Shown: positions 19,985-29,738, counted from the first letter of the stretch. The stretch: 64,000 nucleotides of DNA from Thermoactinomycetaceae bacterium (GCA_025449975.1 JANWIG010000001.1:1-64000); one strand, 5' to 3'. A program made the numbers and translations. Notes: generated by a model not told the origin, from the letters alone.

Positions 19985-21220
19985 ATGGACAAACTGGTGA
20001 TTAAAGGTGGACAGACACTGCTCGGAAGTGTTAAAGTTAGTGGAGCCAAGAATAGTGCGATCGCCCTCATTCCCGCCACATTGCTTTCTGATACCTCAAG
20101 CGTGTTGGATAATGTACCGAGAATCCGAGATGTATTTATATACTTAGAAATCCTGAAAAATATGGGAGTCAAATATACTTTTAACCAAAATCAGCTCATC
20201 ATTGATCCAAATGGACTCCATTCCTTTCCATCCCCTCATTTGGCTAATCAGTTGCGAGCTTCTTATTACTTAATGGGCGTCATGTTAGCAAAGTTTCGTC
20301 ATGCGGTGGTCCGGTCACCTGGTGGATGTGAGATTGGACTGAGACCCATCGACCAACACTTAAAAGGATTCCGAGCGATGGGAGCTAAGGTACAATTTAA
20401 GGATAACTCCTATCATTTAACGGCAACACATCTACATGGAGCACATATTTATTTGGATGAAGTGAGTGTTGGTGCGACGATGAATATTATGCTTGCAGCT
20501 ACACTTGCAGAAGGGTTGACCATTATTGAAAATGCAGCCAAAGAGCCAGAAGTGATCGATTTAGCTGTTTTGCTTAACACGATGGGAGCTTTGATCAAAG
20601 GAGCTGGTACAGATACCATTCGTATCAAAGGTGTAAAAAAACTACATGGTTGCCATCATACAGTGATTCCTGATCGGCTTGAAGCAGGGACTTTTATGAT
20701 TGCAGCTGCAGCAACGAAGGGAAAAGTAACGATTGGACAGATTATTCCCAAACATCTGGAGCCCCTTTCTGCCAAATTGAGGGAAATGGGGGTAACGATC
20801 CAGGAAAAAGATGAAAGTATCATCGTCACTGGCCATCCGAAATACACTCCTGTGGATGTGAAGACACTTCCTTATCCCGGCTTTCCTACTGATTTACAGC
20901 CACTTTTTACGATCCTCTTAACACAAGCGGAAGGAACTAGCCTTGTTTCTGAACATGTTCACTTATCTCGTTTTTCTCATATCCCCCCTTTAATGAAGAT
21001 GGGAGCCAATATTCGCTTAGAAGGTCGAACCGCAATCATTCATGGACCTACTACGTTGATTGGTACAGATCTATATACAGAAGATTTGCGTACTGCCGCC
21101 GCTTTGGTGATTGCCGCATTGATTGCCAAAGAAGAAACGACAATTACAGGTTGGAGGCAGATTGAGAGAGGTTATGAGCAATTTCTATTAAAATTGCAAT
21201 CTTTAGGTGTAGAAATATAG
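19985..21220 (+). CDS. murAB: UDP-N-acetylglucosamine 1-carboxyvinyltransferase (second MurA)
   Basis: First committed enzyme of peptidoglycan precursor synthesis, transferring enolpyruvyl from PEP to UDP-GlcNAc; 411 residues. The catalytic loop Cys115 is in SPGGCEIGLRPIDQHL, so fosfomycin sensitivity is expected. Other blocks are SGAKNSAIALIPA, VPRIRDV and the [11 protein letters not shown] segment. A second murA is at 60293, as in most low-GC Gram-positives; this one occupies the murAB/murZ locus between tal and glpX. Between fsa and this gene, alternative pairings TTGGCGG/CCGCCAA and CTTGGC/GCCAAG (19920-19949) are possible. Confidence 0.93.
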   Translation: MDKLVIKGGQTLLGSVKVSGAKNSAIALIPATLLSDTSSVLDNVPRIRDVFIYLEILKNMGVKYTFNQNQLIIDPNGLHSFPSPHLANQLRASYYLMGVMLAKFRHAVVRSPGGCEIGLRPIDQHLKGFRAMGAKVQFKDNSYHLTATHLHGAHIYLDEVSVGATMNIMLAATLAEGLTIIENAAKEPEVIDLAVLLNTMGALIKGAGTDTIRIKGVKKLHGCHHTVIPDRLEAGTFMIAAAATKGKVTIGQIIPKHLEPLSAKLREMGVTIQEKDESIIVTGHPKYTPVDVKTLPYPGFPTDLQPLFTILLTQAEGTSLVSEHVHLSRFSHIPPLMKMGANIRLEGRTAIIHGPTTLIGTDLYTEDLRTAAALVIAALIAKEETTITGWRQIERGYEQFLLKLQSLGVEI

Positions 21221-21229
21221 AAAGTATTA

Positions 21230-21269
21230 AGTGTAACATAGTTAATGTATGTGCTACACTAATTATAAA
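21230..21269 (+). promoter_or_regulatory. glpX promoter region with inverted repeat
   Basis: AGTGTA-ACATA (21230-21240) is complementary to TATGT (21248-21252) plus TACACT (21255-21260). TATAAA (21264-21269) directly downstream is a plausible -10, with a weak TTAATG 16 bases before it. The repeat would overlap the -35, as an operator could. Confidence 0.4.
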
Positions 21270-21310
21270 CTATATGACATACGGGTTGGAAAAAAAGGGG
21301 ATGAACATGT

Positions 21311-22276
21311 ATGGAAAGAAGTTTAACGATCGAACTTGTCCGTGTGACGGAAGCAGCAGCGATTGCCGCAGGTCGCTGGATGGGACTGGGGAAAAAAAAT
21401 GAGGCAGATGAGGCGGCTACTTCAGCCATGCGTCGAGTTTTTGATACCATTCCCATTCAAGGAACGGTGGTGATTGGTGAAGGGGAGATGGACGAAGCTC
21501 CTATGTTGTATATCGGTGAAAAGTTGGGACAAGGCTGTGCGAATCCTGTGGACGTAGCAGTTGATCCTTTGGAAGGAACCAATATCGTGGCGAAAGGACT
21601 TTGGAACTCTTTATCTGTCGTTGCGATTTCCGACCAAGGTGGACTGCTTCATGCCCCGGATATGTATATGGAAAAGATCGCAGTGGGTCCCAATGCCGTT
21701 GGGAAGGTTGATCTAGATGCACCTGTAGCGGACAACCTAAAAGCAGTAGCTGAGGCGAATGGGAAAGATGTGAATGATGTAGTGGCCATCGTGTTAGATC
21801 GTGAACGACATCGTCAATTGATCGAGGAGATTCGGCAGGCAGGCGCTCGGATTAAGCTCATTTCGGACGGAGATGTCGCTGCAGCGATCAATACTTGCTT
21901 TCCGGATACAGGCGTAGATATCCTCTTTGGAATCGGTGGGGCTCCAGAAGGAGTCTTAGCGGCTGTTGCTCTAAAATGTTTGGGTGGTGAGATTCAAGGA
22001 CGCCTCGTTCCTGAGGATCAAGAGCAATATGATCGATGTATTCGAATGGGCTTAAAAGATCCGAGACAAGTGTTACGTATGGAGGATCTGGTCAAAGGAG
22101 AGGATGCGATCTTTGCCGCAACCGGAGTGACCGATGGGGAACTACTAAAAGGGGTTCGCTATCGTGGAAATGTGGCTACGACGCACTCCATGGTAATGAG
22201 AGCATTGACGGGAACCGTTCGTTTTATCGAAGGGACACACCGATTAGAGAAAAAACCTAACTTGGTATTGAAATAA
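21311..22276 (+). CDS. glpX: Fructose-1,6-bisphosphatase class II
   Basis: GlpX-type fructose 1,6-bisphosphatase of 321 residues, the gluconeogenic counterpart of the phosphofructokinase step. Metal and phosphate motifs are visible: [23 protein letters not shown] (the Mg-binding DPLEGT signature), [17 protein letters not shown] and [12 protein letters not shown]. The length fits the family (about 320-335). The start at 21311 has AAGGGG about ten bases upstream. rho follows after 13 bases, so both are probably transcribed together. Confidence 0.95.
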   Translation: MERSLTIELVRVTEAAAIAAGRWMGLGKKNEADEAATSAMRRVFDTIPIQGTVVIGEGEMDEAPMLYIGEKLGQGCANPVDVAVDPLEGTNIVAKGLWNSLSVVAISDQGGLLHAPDMYMEKIAVGPNAVGKVDLDAPVADNLKAVAEANGKDVNDVVAIVLDRERHRQLIEEIRQAGARIKLISDGDVAAAINTCFPDTGVDILFGIGGAPEGVLAAVALKCLGGEIQGRLVPEDQEQYDRCIRMGLKDPRQVLRMEDLVKGEDAIFAATGVTDGELLKGVRYRGNVATTHSMVMRALTGTVRFIEGTHRLEKKPNLVLK

Positions 22277-22289
22277 ATTTAGAGATTGG

Positions 22290-23579
22290 TTGGTGACAGT
22301 GATCGTGGGACAGTTATCACTGAGCGATTTAGAAAGTCGTCGTCTGACTGAGCTATATAAGTATGCAAAGGAATACCAAATTCCTTATTATAGCCATATG
22401 AAAAAGAAAGAACTGATTTTTGCGATATTAAAAGCAAAAGCGGAACGAGATGGCTTGATGTTTATGGAAGGGGTATTGGATGTCTTACCTGAGGGATATG
22501 GTTTCTTAAGACCGATTAATTTTTTACCTTCGTCAGAAGATATCTATATTTCAGCTTCGCAAATTCGGCGTTTTGATTTGCGTTCCGGTGATCTTGTCTC
22601 CGGAAAAGTTCGCTCCCCTAAAGAAAATGAGCGTTTCTTTGGGTTATTGCATGTCGAAGCAGTCAATGGTGAAGATCCTGAGGTGGCTGCAGAACGTTTA
22701 CACTTTCCCGCTTTAACTCCATTATATCCCCAAAAGCGTCTTCGTTTGGAATCGAGTCCTGAAAAGCTTTCAACTCGTGTGATGGATTTGATTTCCCCAG
22801 TTGGTTTTGGACAGAGAGGGTTGATTGTTGCCCAACCCAAGGCAGGCAAAACGATGCTTTTAAAAGAAATTGCGAATAGTATCGCTAAAAATCATCCAGA
22901 AGTTGAGCTCTTTGTTCTGTTGATCGATGAACGCCCTGAAGAAGTGACCGATATGCAACGTTCGGTGAAAGCCGAAGTGGTTAGTTCCACCTTTGATGAG
23001 TTGCCAGAGAATCATATTAAAGTAGCGGAGTTGGTCCTCGAAAGAGCACAACGCTTAGTTGAACATAAACGAGATGTTGTCATTTTGCTTGATAGTATTA
23101 CTCGTTTGGCTCGGGCATATAACTTGGTGATTCCTCCAAGTGGTCGTACTTTATCAGGTGGGATCGATCCCGCTGCCTTTCATCGTCCCAAGCGTTTCTT
23201 TGGTGCAGCGCGCAATGTGGAAGAAGGAGGCAGTTTAACGATCTTGGCTACTGCCTTAGTTGATACGGGATCGCGGATGGATGATGTGATTTATGAAGAA
23301 TTTAAAGGAACGGGAAATATGGAGCTACATTTGGATCGCCGGCTGGCTGAACGGCGGATCTTCCCAGCCATCGATATGTTAAGATCGGGTACGCGTCGTG
23401 AAGATCTATTATTGAGTAAAGAGGAATTAGAAAAAACGTGGCTTCTTAGAAAATCACTGACAGAAAATAATGAATGTGTGGAGGATTTCTTGAAGAAACT
23501 AAAAAATACGGAGACCAATAAAGATTTTTTGGCAATGATCGCACTGCCTCGAACGATTAAATCAACGACTGCATCTTAA
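22290..23579 (+). CDS. rho: Transcription termination factor Rho
   Basis: Hexameric RNA-dependent ATPase that ends transcription; 429 residues. The N-terminal domain contains [20 protein letters not shown] and the RNA-binding cold-shock-like fold ([16 protein letters not shown]). The RecA-like domain has Walker [11 protein letters not shown], Walker [16 protein letters not shown] and the [13 protein letters not shown]-loop region. The exact start is uncertain: TTG 22290 and several GTG codons just after it are possible and none has a good ribosome-binding site. The extra N-terminal residues VTVIVGQL before the conserved SLSDLE suggest the real start may be slightly further in. Confidence 0.95.
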   Translation: MVTVIVGQLSLSDLESRRLTELYKYAKEYQIPYYSHMKKKELIFAILKAKAERDGLMFMEGVLDVLPEGYGFLRPINFLPSSEDIYISASQIRRFDLRSGDLVSGKVRSPKENERFFGLLHVEAVNGEDPEVAAERLHFPALTPLYPQKRLRLESSPEKLSTRVMDLISPVGFGQRGLIVAQPKAGKTMLLKEIANSIAKNHPEVELFVLLIDERPEEVTDMQRSVKAEVVSSTFDELPENHIKVAELVLERAQRLVEHKRDVVILLDSITRLARAYNLVIPPSGRTLSGGIDPAAFHRPKRFFGAARNVEEGGSLTILATALVDTGSRMDDVIYEEFKGTGNMELHLDRRLAERRIFPAIDMLRSGTRREDLLLSKEELEKTWLLRKSLTENNECVEDFLKKLKNTETNKDFLAMIALPRTIKSTTAS

Positions 23580-23665
23580 AAGATGCCAAATGGTATATTC
23601 GCTGTTCTACCCTCGTATAGATGAATTGGGGTCGACCCAAACTATCATGGATATGAGGTGTTGGA

Positions 23666-24682
23666 ATGTCCCGTAAAAATTTGATTGCTTCTTCGTTAAC
23701 GATTTGTTCAGCTGCTGTTCCTTGGTCCATTGGTATGACAAGTTCCCATCCGGTATATGCGGAAGTAACACAGCAGGAACTGAATGCAGAAAGCCAAGGG
23801 GAAGAACAAGCTGCTCAGCAAGCTTTGGTACAGTATCTGAATCCAATTGTGACGATGACGGAGGGAAACTTAGCTACCAAGGTGGAAACCGAACCTTTTG
23901 TACATGAAGTAGTGGAGGGAGATACATTATTTGAACTTGGTCAGTACTATGGATTTACTTATCATCAACTAGCTCGGTTCAATAACCTTGATCATCCGTA
24001 TTTACTTCAAATTGGACAAAAGCTAAATATTCCCATTGTACGCAAATGGATTCGAGTAAAAATGGGGGAAACACTCGGATCGATTGCAGAAAAGTATGAG
24101 ACAACGGTAGACTTGATTAAGCACCTCAATCCAGAAATCAAAGATGAGCATTGGATTTATGTTGGACAATTGATCGCAGTACCTCAACGGTTGAAGACTT
24201 CTTATCGATCGACTGTACCGATTCGCAGACCGAAGCAAGTGAAAATTTTGCCGATCGATCAGGAAAAAAAGGTAAAACCGATTAAAAAGCCAGTAAGTAG
24301 CGGGAATACGTATCAGTTTCATTGGCCGGTAGTGGGTCAGATTACGAGCAATTTTGGCTGGCGTCAGGGAAGACAACACAAAGGAATTGATATCTGGAAT
24401 CCTGCTCGTTCCAAAACGCCGATCCGTGCTGCGTTAAGCGGCAAAGTGATTCGAGCAGGTTATGCCGGAAGCTATGGAAACCTAGTCGTTATTGATCATG
24501 GGGATGGCTGGGTAACCTACTATGCACATTTAAGCCGGATTTATGTGAGTAAAGGTCAGTGGGTGAATACAGGTGAAGTGATTGGTAAGATGGGATCAAC
24601 AGGTGATTCAACGGGGGATCATCTACACTTTGAGGTGCGCAAAAATGGTCAAGCAATTAATCCATTAAGTGTTCTAAATTAA
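23666..24682 (+). CDS. Secreted LysM/M23 cell-wall peptidase
   Basis: Predicted secreted peptidoglycan hydrolase of 338 residues. A signal peptide ends near residue 32 (HPVYA-E). Two LysM domains follow (about 79-123 with HEVVEGDTLFELGQYYGFTY, and 128-173 with VKMGETLGSIAEKY). A basic linker (175-212) leads to a C-terminal M23 endopeptidase domain (about 218-338). Zinc ligands His238 and Asp242 (HKGID) and His321 (HLHFEV) are present, as is the catalytic His288 (YYAHLS), so it should be active. GAGGTG precedes the ATG. It may be expressed separately from rho, 86 bases upstream. Confidence 0.88.
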   Translation: MSRKNLIASSLTICSAAVPWSIGMTSSHPVYAEVTQQELNAESQGEEQAAQQALVQYLNPIVTMTEGNLATKVETEPFVHEVVEGDTLFELGQYYGFTYHQLARFNNLDHPYLLQIGQKLNIPIVRKWIRVKMGETLGSIAEKYETTVDLIKHLNPEIKDEHWIYVGQLIAVPQRLKTSYRSTVPIRRPKQVKILPIDQEKKVKPIKKPVSSGNTYQFHWPVVGQITSNFGWRQGRQHKGIDIWNPARSKTPIRAALSGKVIRAGYAGSYGNLVVIDHGDGWVTYYAHLSRIYVSKGQWVNTGEVIGKMGSTGDSTGDHLHFEVRKNGQAINPLSVLN

Positions 24683-24759
24683 TATATATTATTGATGGTC
24701 GATCTCTTGCTCCTACTTTGAAATGAATGCGAAGTGTTTATAGATAGAAACTCACCTTC

Positions 24760-24789
24760 TTGCCGAATAATTTATGTCTGTGATATAAT
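24760..24789 (+). promoter_or_regulatory. Promoter of rpmE
   Basis: TTGCCG (24760-24765), 18 bases, then TATAAT (24784-24789) preceded by TGA, an extended -10 like that of fbaA. Confidence 0.6.
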
Positions 24790-24843
24790 TGTCAGCAGTG
24801 GTTTTTTTGAACGATAGCGAGCGAGTGAAAGAGGTGAGTATAG

Positions 24844-25044
24844 ATGAAAGCAGCTATTCATCCAAAATATAAACTAACTACGATAACCTGTGCGTGTGGA
24901 AATTCGTTTGAAACAGGATCCACCGCTGAGAATTTACGTGTGGATGTTTGCTCTGCCTGCCATCCTTTCTTTACTGGTAAACAGAAAATGGTAAACGTGG
25001 GTGGTCGTGTTGACCGTTTTAAAAAGAAATATAATCTCAAGTAA
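24844..25044 (+). CDS. rpmE: Ribosomal protein bL31, zinc-binding form
   Basis: Large-subunit ribosomal protein L31 of 66 residues. The four-cysteine zinc site is complete: Cys16 and Cys18 (TCACGN) and Cys36 and Cys39 (VCSACH), marking the C+ form that in B. subtilis is replaced by a zinc-free paralog under zinc starvation. It starts [10 protein letters not shown], as in the family, with GAGGTG upstream. It has its own promoter and a strong terminator. Confidence 0.97.
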   Translation: MKAAIHPKYKLTTITCACGNSFETGSTAENLRVDVCSACHPFFTGKQKMVNVGGRVDRFKKKYNLK

Positions 25045-25048
25045 TGAT

Positions 25049-25080
25049 AGCAAGCACGTTGTGCTTGCTCATTTTTTTTT
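25049..25080 (+). terminator. Terminator of rpmE
   Basis: AGCAAGCAC (25049-25057) pairs perfectly with GTGCTTGCT (25061-25069), then a run of T. Confidence 0.92.
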
Positions 25081-25090
25081 GTAAAAATGG

Positions 25091-25122
25091 GGAACCCCCA
25101 CTAGCATACTAGTGGGGGTTCC
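25091..25122 (-). terminator. Terminator of the CPBP protease gene
   Basis: A perfect 14-base stem (25091-25104 with 25109-25122) around CATA. It touches the stop codon of the minus-strand gene, and in that direction it is followed by CCATTTTTAC. Confidence 0.8.
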
Positions 25123-25123
25123 T

Positions 25124-26125
25124 TTAAATAAAGAGCATCGGTAATATAACGAGAGAAATATTATATGTAGCATGGACAATCATACAAAGGGTTGTATTAA
25201 AATATTTTCTAAGTAAACCGAGACAGATCGCTAACAAAAAAACGATGAGAGTAGAAATGCTTAAACCATAGTTGGCATGGGTTAATGTAAAGAGGATGCT
25301 AGTAAAAAGAATGCCAAAGCGGGGTTGTAACGCTCCACGAAAAATGCTTTCTTCACCAAGAGCAGCAGCAAGTCCTAATGTAAGTACTCCGAAGGTGGAT
25401 GTAAACAAAGGTCCCAATAATTTTTCTGTCAATTCCTCTACATCTGATCCACTCGTAAATCCATGTTGGCTTAGGAAGGATTCCAACAGTGTTGCTAAAT
25501 AAGCGAAGGTTACGCCGATCAAAAGTCCAAGTAGTACCCACTTCATAGGAAGCTTTTTTATTCCCAAACGTTGGAAAGTTTCTTTCCAGTTGCGTCGGGT
25601 GAGCCAACCTACCCCAATCATCGAAAGAAGGAATAAAAGTAAGTCCTGAGACCAAATCGAAGCAAGTGTGTAGGAAAGGGAGGGCTCTTCGGTCATTTGA
25701 TTCAAGACATCTAAACCAATCGAGATCGTGACAAATAGTTGAATAAAAATAAGCATGCTCACGGATAAAGCTAGTGTATGTACTTGACGCTTGGGATCGA
25801 TCGGGATCAGAAAAGAGAGCCATCTTCTTATTTTAGGAACTAAAAAAAGGATTCCTAACAATGAAGGAATAAATGTACCGAGAAAGTAGAGTTGTGGATG
25901 TTTGATGTTTAAAAGTTGAGAAAAAAAGTAGCTAAGAATGGATAATAATATAATAATTAGATAGATGATTATACAACAAACATATAATGAGATTGCGATC
26001 CCTTTTCCTTTTTCGGGCTCAAGAGTCGTTTGTTGCCTTTCCGACAAATTCATTAAGACAAAAAAAACAAGGATTGTACCAAACATAAGTAAATTTTGCA
26101 GAATAGGATCTAGTATCTCATTCAT
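25124..26125 (-). CDS. CPBP-family intramembrane metalloprotease
   Basis: Polytopic membrane protein of 333 residues of the CAAX-protease/bacteriocin-processing (Abi, CPBP) family. About eight hydrophobic segments are visible. The family motif EExxxR occurs as GEESIFRGALQPR in the C-terminal third, followed by FTLTHANYG (second motif FxxxH) and a third His in MIVHATYN. Substrates are unknown; relatives act in bacteriocin immunity or prenyl-protein processing. It is on the opposite strand to its neighbours, with a leader of about 95 bases that contains a mini-ORF with a strong ribosome-binding site, while the gene's own start lacks one. Confidence 0.85.
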   Translation of the reverse strand: MNEILDPILQNLLMFGTILVFFVLMNLSERQQTTLEPEKGKGIAISLYVCCIIIYLIIILLSILSYFFSQLLNIKHPQLYFLGTFIPSLLGILFLVPKIRRWLSFLIPIDPKRQVHTLALSVSMLIFIQLFVTISIGLDVLNQMTEEPSLSYTLASIWSQDLLLFLLSMIGVGWLTRRNWKETFQRLGIKKLPMKWVLLGLLIGVTFAYLATLLESFLSQHGFTSGSDVEELTEKLLGPLFTSTFGVLTLGLAAALGEESIFRGALQPRFGILFTSILFTLTHANYGLSISTLIVFLLAICLGLLRKYFNTTLCMIVHATYNISLVILPMLFI

Positions 26126-26219
26126 GTTGTCTTGGTACTAATCTATAGACAAGGCAGAACTAGTCGTCTGGATCAAGTAAATCCCAAATCACCATCACGG
26201 CTAGTTAGTGGATGATTGT

Positions 26220-26250
26220 CTAAGCGTTAGTAACCATATGACACCTCCTT
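26220..26250 (-). promoter_or_regulatory. Five-codon leader ORF upstream of the CPBP gene
   Basis: In the 382-base gap between the CPBP gene and prfA. On the minus strand AAGGAGGTG (26250-26242) precedes ATG at 26237 by six bases, and the frame reads M-V-T-N-A then TAG (26222-26220). The signal is as good as any ribosome-binding site in the window, but the product is only five residues, so a regulatory or vestigial role is more likely than a functional peptide. Confidence 0.35.
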
Positions 26251-26367
26251 TGCAATGGGTTCATAGAAGGCTTCATTTTTTGCGGAAATATGGATCATAG
26301 CCTTTTATAGATAGACATTATATCATATTATATTACAGTGCTTGTTTTTCATTCTGGTGGATGGATA

Positions 26368-26478
26368 TGATACAATCATATTACCTATTTTATGTAATTT
26401 GGATTCGTTATAAAATAATTTTTTATTTCGCTGATCGGTCTGTTGTCTAATCAAATGGACTTCCATTTGACTAGGCAA
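26368..26478 (+). promoter_or_regulatory. prfA promoter and leader hairpin
   Basis: TGATACAAT (26368-26376) is an extended -10. Downstream, TTGTCTA (26443-26449) and TCAAATGG (26451-26458) pair with CCATTTGA (26463-26470) and TAGGCAA (26472-26478) around ACTT, giving a 15-bp hairpin with one mismatch. No T run follows, so it is not a terminator. Confidence 0.45.
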
Positions 26479-26507
26479 TCTCAAGAGATGTATTGGGGTG
26501 AGGAAAG

Positions 26508-27575
26508 ATGTTAGAACGTTTGGAAGCGATTCATCGGCGTTATGAAGAGTTAAGTCAATTACTCTGTGATCCGGAAGTGATCAATGATACCAAAAAATTA
26601 ATGGCTTATTCAAAAGAACAAGCGAGCATTGAAGAGCAAAATCAAGCTTATTTGGAATATAAACGGGTAGTAGAGCAGCTTCAAGAGGCTAAGATGATGC
26701 TGGAAGATAAATTGGATGATGAGATGCGTGAATTGGTGAAAAGTGAGATTGATGAATTAGTTCCGCTAAAAAAGGAATTGGAGGAAAAGATTCGGATTCT
26801 TCTTTTGCCCAAGGACCCCAATGATGATAAAAACGTAATTGTCGAGATTCGTGGAGCGGCTGGTGGAGAGGAAGCCGCTTTATTCGCTGGAAACCTCTTT
26901 CGGATGTACACCCGTTTTGCAGAACGACAAGGATGGAAAGTAGAAGTATTAGAGGCCAATGTGACGGGATTAGGAGGCTTTAAAGAGGTCATTTTTTCTA
27001 TTCAAGGAAAAGGAGCTTATAGTCAATTAAAATACGAAAGTGGGGCTCATCGGGTTCAACGTGTTCCCGCTACGGAATCGGGAGGACGGATTCATACCTC
27101 AACGGCGACGGTTGCTGTTTTGCCCGAGGCAGAGGATGTCGAAGTGGAAATTCATGATAAAGATTTGCGCATCGACACGTTTTGTTCCAGTGGCCCCGGG
27201 GGACAAAGTGTCAACACCACCAAATCGGCTGTGCGGGTGACTCACTTGCCGACAGGGATCGTTGTTTCCTGTCAGGATGAGAAATCGCAAAACAGTAATA
27301 AAGATAAAGCACTCCGTGTCTTGCGAGCGCGTTTATACGATCTGAAGATGCAAGAAGAGATGAGTAAATTGGCTGATCAGAGGAAAAGCCAAGTGGGTAC
27401 AGGTGACCGGAGTGAGCGGATTCGTACTTACAACTTCCCACAAAGTCGGGTAACGGATCATCGGATTGGCTTAACCTTGCATAAGTTAGACTTGATTTTG
27501 GATGGGGAGCTTTCTGAAATTATTAATGCGTTGATCATGGATGAACAAGCGAAGTTACTCGCTAAAGCAGAATAA
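26508..27575 (+). CDS. prfA: Peptide chain release factor 1
   Basis: RF1, 355 residues, which reads UAA and UAG and triggers peptide release. The codon-reading PxT tripeptide is seen as P-A-T in [14 protein letters not shown]. The peptidyl-transfer GGQ motif is in [12 protein letters not shown], and its Gln is the target of PrmC, encoded directly downstream. The N-terminal coiled domain (about 1-100) and C-terminal [18 protein letters not shown] are normal. GGGGTGAGGAAAG precedes the ATG. It starts the prfA-prmC-spoIIR-ywlB block conserved in Bacillales. Confidence 0.97.
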   Translation: MLERLEAIHRRYEELSQLLCDPEVINDTKKLMAYSKEQASIEEQNQAYLEYKRVVEQLQEAKMMLEDKLDDEMRELVKSEIDELVPLKKELEEKIRILLLPKDPNDDKNVIVEIRGAAGGEEAALFAGNLFRMYTRFAERQGWKVEVLEANVTGLGGFKEVIFSIQGKGAYSQLKYESGAHRVQRVPATESGGRIHTSTATVAVLPEAEDVEVEIHDKDLRIDTFCSSGPGGQSVNTTKSAVRVTHLPTGIVVSCQDEKSQNSNKDKALRVLRARLYDLKMQEEMSKLADQRKSQVGTGDRSERIRTYNFPQSRVTDHRIGLTLHKLDLILDGELSEIINALIMDEQAKLLAKAE

Positions 27576-27594
27576 GTGGTGAAGGAGAACGAGG

Positions 27595-28464
27595 ATGAAA
27601 GAACAGCTCATACGGGCGGCCTATCAAACGGCCGTCTCTTTTTTACGAAATCATGGAGTTGCTTCTCCAGAATTTGAAGCAGAATGGCTCCTTCGTCGTC
27701 TGTTGCATGTAGATCGAACGCGTTTTTTTATGATGTGGGAGGAGAAACTAACCGCAGATCAATCAGCTCAATTGGAGCAATGGTTAAAACGGAGGGGCGA
27801 AGGAGAACCTTTACAATATTTGTTTGGAAGCCAGGAATTTTATGGACGAGAATTTATCGTTACTCCCGATGTATTGATTCCGCGACCTGAAACGGAGCTT
27901 CTCGTTGAAGAAGTTTGCCACCAAATCGGCATTATTTTTGGAGAAAAACCGATTCATCTCGTCGATGTTGGAACGGGTAGCGGTGCGATTGCCATTACGC
28001 TCGCCCTTGAATGTCCACAGCTACGAGTGACAGCGATCGATCTTTCCATCCCAGCTCTTCAAATAGCGAAGGAGAATGCGAAAAGGCTAGGGGTGAGCAA
28101 GCAGATTCAATTTGTTCAAGGAGATTATTTGACCCCATTGCTGCAGAATGAAAACAAATTGGATGTGCTCGTTTCCAATCCACCTTATATTCCGACAGAG
28201 ACCATTCCCAAGTTGGAAAAACAAGTCCGTCACTATGAGCCTAGGCTGGCTCTCGATGGTGGGAGCGACGGATTAACTCCTTATCGTGTTTTGACGAAGC
28301 AGCTCAAAGAACTATCCGCTCCGCCGAAGCTAGTAGCTTTTGAAATTGGCTATGATCAAGGAGAAGAAGTGAAGAAGTTGGTGCAGAAAATCGCGAAACC
28401 AATGACCGTTTGGGTGAAACAGGATTGGCAAGGGCATGATCGGATGGTGTTCGGTCGACTCTAG
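27595..28464 (+). CDS. prmC: Release factor glutamine N5-methyltransferase
   Basis: SAM-dependent methyltransferase of 289 residues that modifies the GGQ glutamine of release factors. It has a small N-terminal helical domain, then the Rossmann fold with motif I VDVGTGSGAIAI and the catalytic NPPY motif (VSNPPYIP). RPETELLVEE is also family-typical. AAGGAGAACGAGG precedes the ATG, 20 bases after prfA, so the two are co-transcribed. Confidence 0.95.
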   Translation: MKEQLIRAAYQTAVSFLRNHGVASPEFEAEWLLRRLLHVDRTRFFMMWEEKLTADQSAQLEQWLKRRGEGEPLQYLFGSQEFYGREFIVTPDVLIPRPETELLVEEVCHQIGIIFGEKPIHLVDVGTGSGAIAITLALECPQLRVTAIDLSIPALQIAKENAKRLGVSKQIQFVQGDYLTPLLQNENKLDVLVSNPPYIPTETIPKLEKQVRHYEPRLALDGGSDGLTPYRVLTKQLKELSAPPKLVAFEIGYDQGEEVKKLVQKIAKPMTVWVKQDWQGHDRMVFGRL

Positions 28465-28483
28465 ATATTTTTCCAAAAAATAT

Positions 28484-28513
28484 GATTAATTCCCCCCTTC
28501 TCTTGTCCATACT
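28484..28513 (+). promoter_or_regulatory. Candidate sigma-F promoter of spoIIR
   Basis: GATTA (28484-28488), 16 bases, GTCCATACT (28505-28513): four of five and seven of nine matches to GYWTA and GGNRANAHT. spoIIR is a known sigma-F gene in B. subtilis. Confidence 0.42.
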
Positions 28514-28543
28514 GTGAGTAAGGAGAGTAGAGGGGGGTAAAAC

Positions 28544-29215
28544 ATGAAAAAACATTTCTGGGTCATTTTAGCAGTAATTATTGGCTTATTTGGATATTGG
28601 AGCGGGTTTCAAGGTCATCAACTTGGTTTCGTGGTGTGGGCAACGTCCGATGAACAGCAGATGATTCCAGAGGAAGCTGTTCGTTTGCGAATTCTTGCCC
28701 ATAGCGACTCGCTGGAAGATCAGAGAATCAAAAGGCTAGTTCGCGATCAAGTGGTGAAAGAGATTCAATCCTGGCAAAAACAACCAACGCATATCGATGA
28801 AGCGAGACAAATGATTATGGAAAAGTTACCACGGTTTTCTCAAATCGTTAATCAGGTGTTGCAGCAGTATCAAGTTCCTTACTCCGCTCACGTCGATTAT
28901 GGAGCGGTTCCCTTCCCGACCAAGTTATATGGTGAAAAAGTATATCCTGCTGGTGAATATGAAGCACTGCGAATTACTTTAGGAAGTGGTCAAGGGGATA
29001 ACTGGTGGTGTGTACTCTTCCCTCCACTCTGTTTTATCGATATGGAAAGTGGTCAAGCCTTTTCAAGAGAAGAAGTTTCTCTTGCCGCAGGTTCACAAGT
29101 CCTAGCTGCGGCCGAAGATGAGCTAAATCTACCCATAAAAGAGACAAAGGCTGAAGTCAAAGTCGGTTTTTTCCTCGTGGATCAATTGCTGAACTGGTGG
29201 AAGAAAACCTTTTAA
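28544..29215 (+). CDS. spoIIR: Stage II sporulation protein R
   Basis: Signalling protein of 223 residues made in the forespore and exported to the intermembrane space, where it triggers SpoIIGA to process pro-sigma-E. An N-terminal hydrophobic segment (about 5-25) acts as export signal. The conserved blocks VRLRILAHSDSLEDQRIK, LYGEKVYPAGEYEALRITLG and the NWWCVLFPPLCF signature are all present. Its position after prmC is conserved. GGGGGGTAAAAC precedes the ATG. Confidence 0.95.
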   Translation: MKKHFWVILAVIIGLFGYWSGFQGHQLGFVVWATSDEQQMIPEEAVRLRILAHSDSLEDQRIKRLVRDQVVKEIQSWQKQPTHIDEARQMIMEKLPRFSQIVNQVLQQYQVPYSAHVDYGAVPFPTKLYGEKVYPAGEYEALRITLGSGQGDNWWCVLFPPLCFIDMESGQAFSREEVSLAAGSQVLAAAEDELNLPIKETKAEVKVGFFLVDQLLNWWKKTF

Positions 29216-29285
29216 GGATCGGTTGGTTCTAAGGGAATCCCTTTGACCATATGATAAAGCAGGACAAGTCTCAGGGAGGGAGTCC

Positions 29286-29738
29286 ATGTTTATCATCCGA
29301 CGATCGCAAAAAGGGGATCTAGATGGGGTGAAAGCCCTGATTCATCAGGCAGATCTAGATGAATCCACAGTAGAGTTGCATTTTGAGCATTTTTTTATCG
29401 TAGAGCTTTATGAGAAAGAACACCAAACGAAGCATTTGGTTGGCGTGGCCGGAATGGAAGTATATCACTCATATGGATTATTTCGCTTATTTATATTAAA
29501 AAAAGGGGATTGGAATGGAAAAATTGGTGTTCAATTAATTAAAATTTTACTATCTTATGCCAAGTCTCTACGGTTATTGGAAGTGTATTTATTATCAAAT
29601 AATTGTGTATACCTGTTTAAACAATTGGGATTTGAAGTGATTACCTATGATGATTTACCACAAGAGTTGGATCATATAAAATGGGGAATGAAAAAACAAG
29701 CTGTGCCGATGATTTACAAATGTTATAAACGGGAATAG
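29286..29738 (+). CDS. GNAT-family N-acetyltransferase (YwlB-like)
   Basis: Acetyltransferase-like protein of 150 residues at the position of B. subtilis ywlB. It has the GNAT fold order: IIRRSQKGDLDGVKALI (strand 1/helix 1), the VGVAGMEVYHSYGLFRLFIL strand pair, an acetyl-CoA-loop-like WNGKIGVQLIK, and YLLSNNCVYLFKQLGFEV near the end. The classical Q/RxxGxG/A loop is only partly kept (GKIGVQL), so activity may be changed. GGGAGGG precedes the ATG. Substrate unknown. Confidence 0.75.
   Translation: MFIIRRSQKGDLDGVKALIHQADLDESTVELHFEHFFIVELYEKEHQTKHLVGVAGMEVYHSYGLFRLFILKKGDWNGKIGVQLIKILLSYAKSLRLLEVYLLSNNCVYLFKQLGFEVITYDDLPQELDHIKWGMKKQAVPMIYKCYKRE

Noticed and set aside
25353-25823. 156-residue frame on the minus strand in another frame of the CPBP gene
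   Set aside because: The CPBP frame has the family motifs and full length; this one has none.
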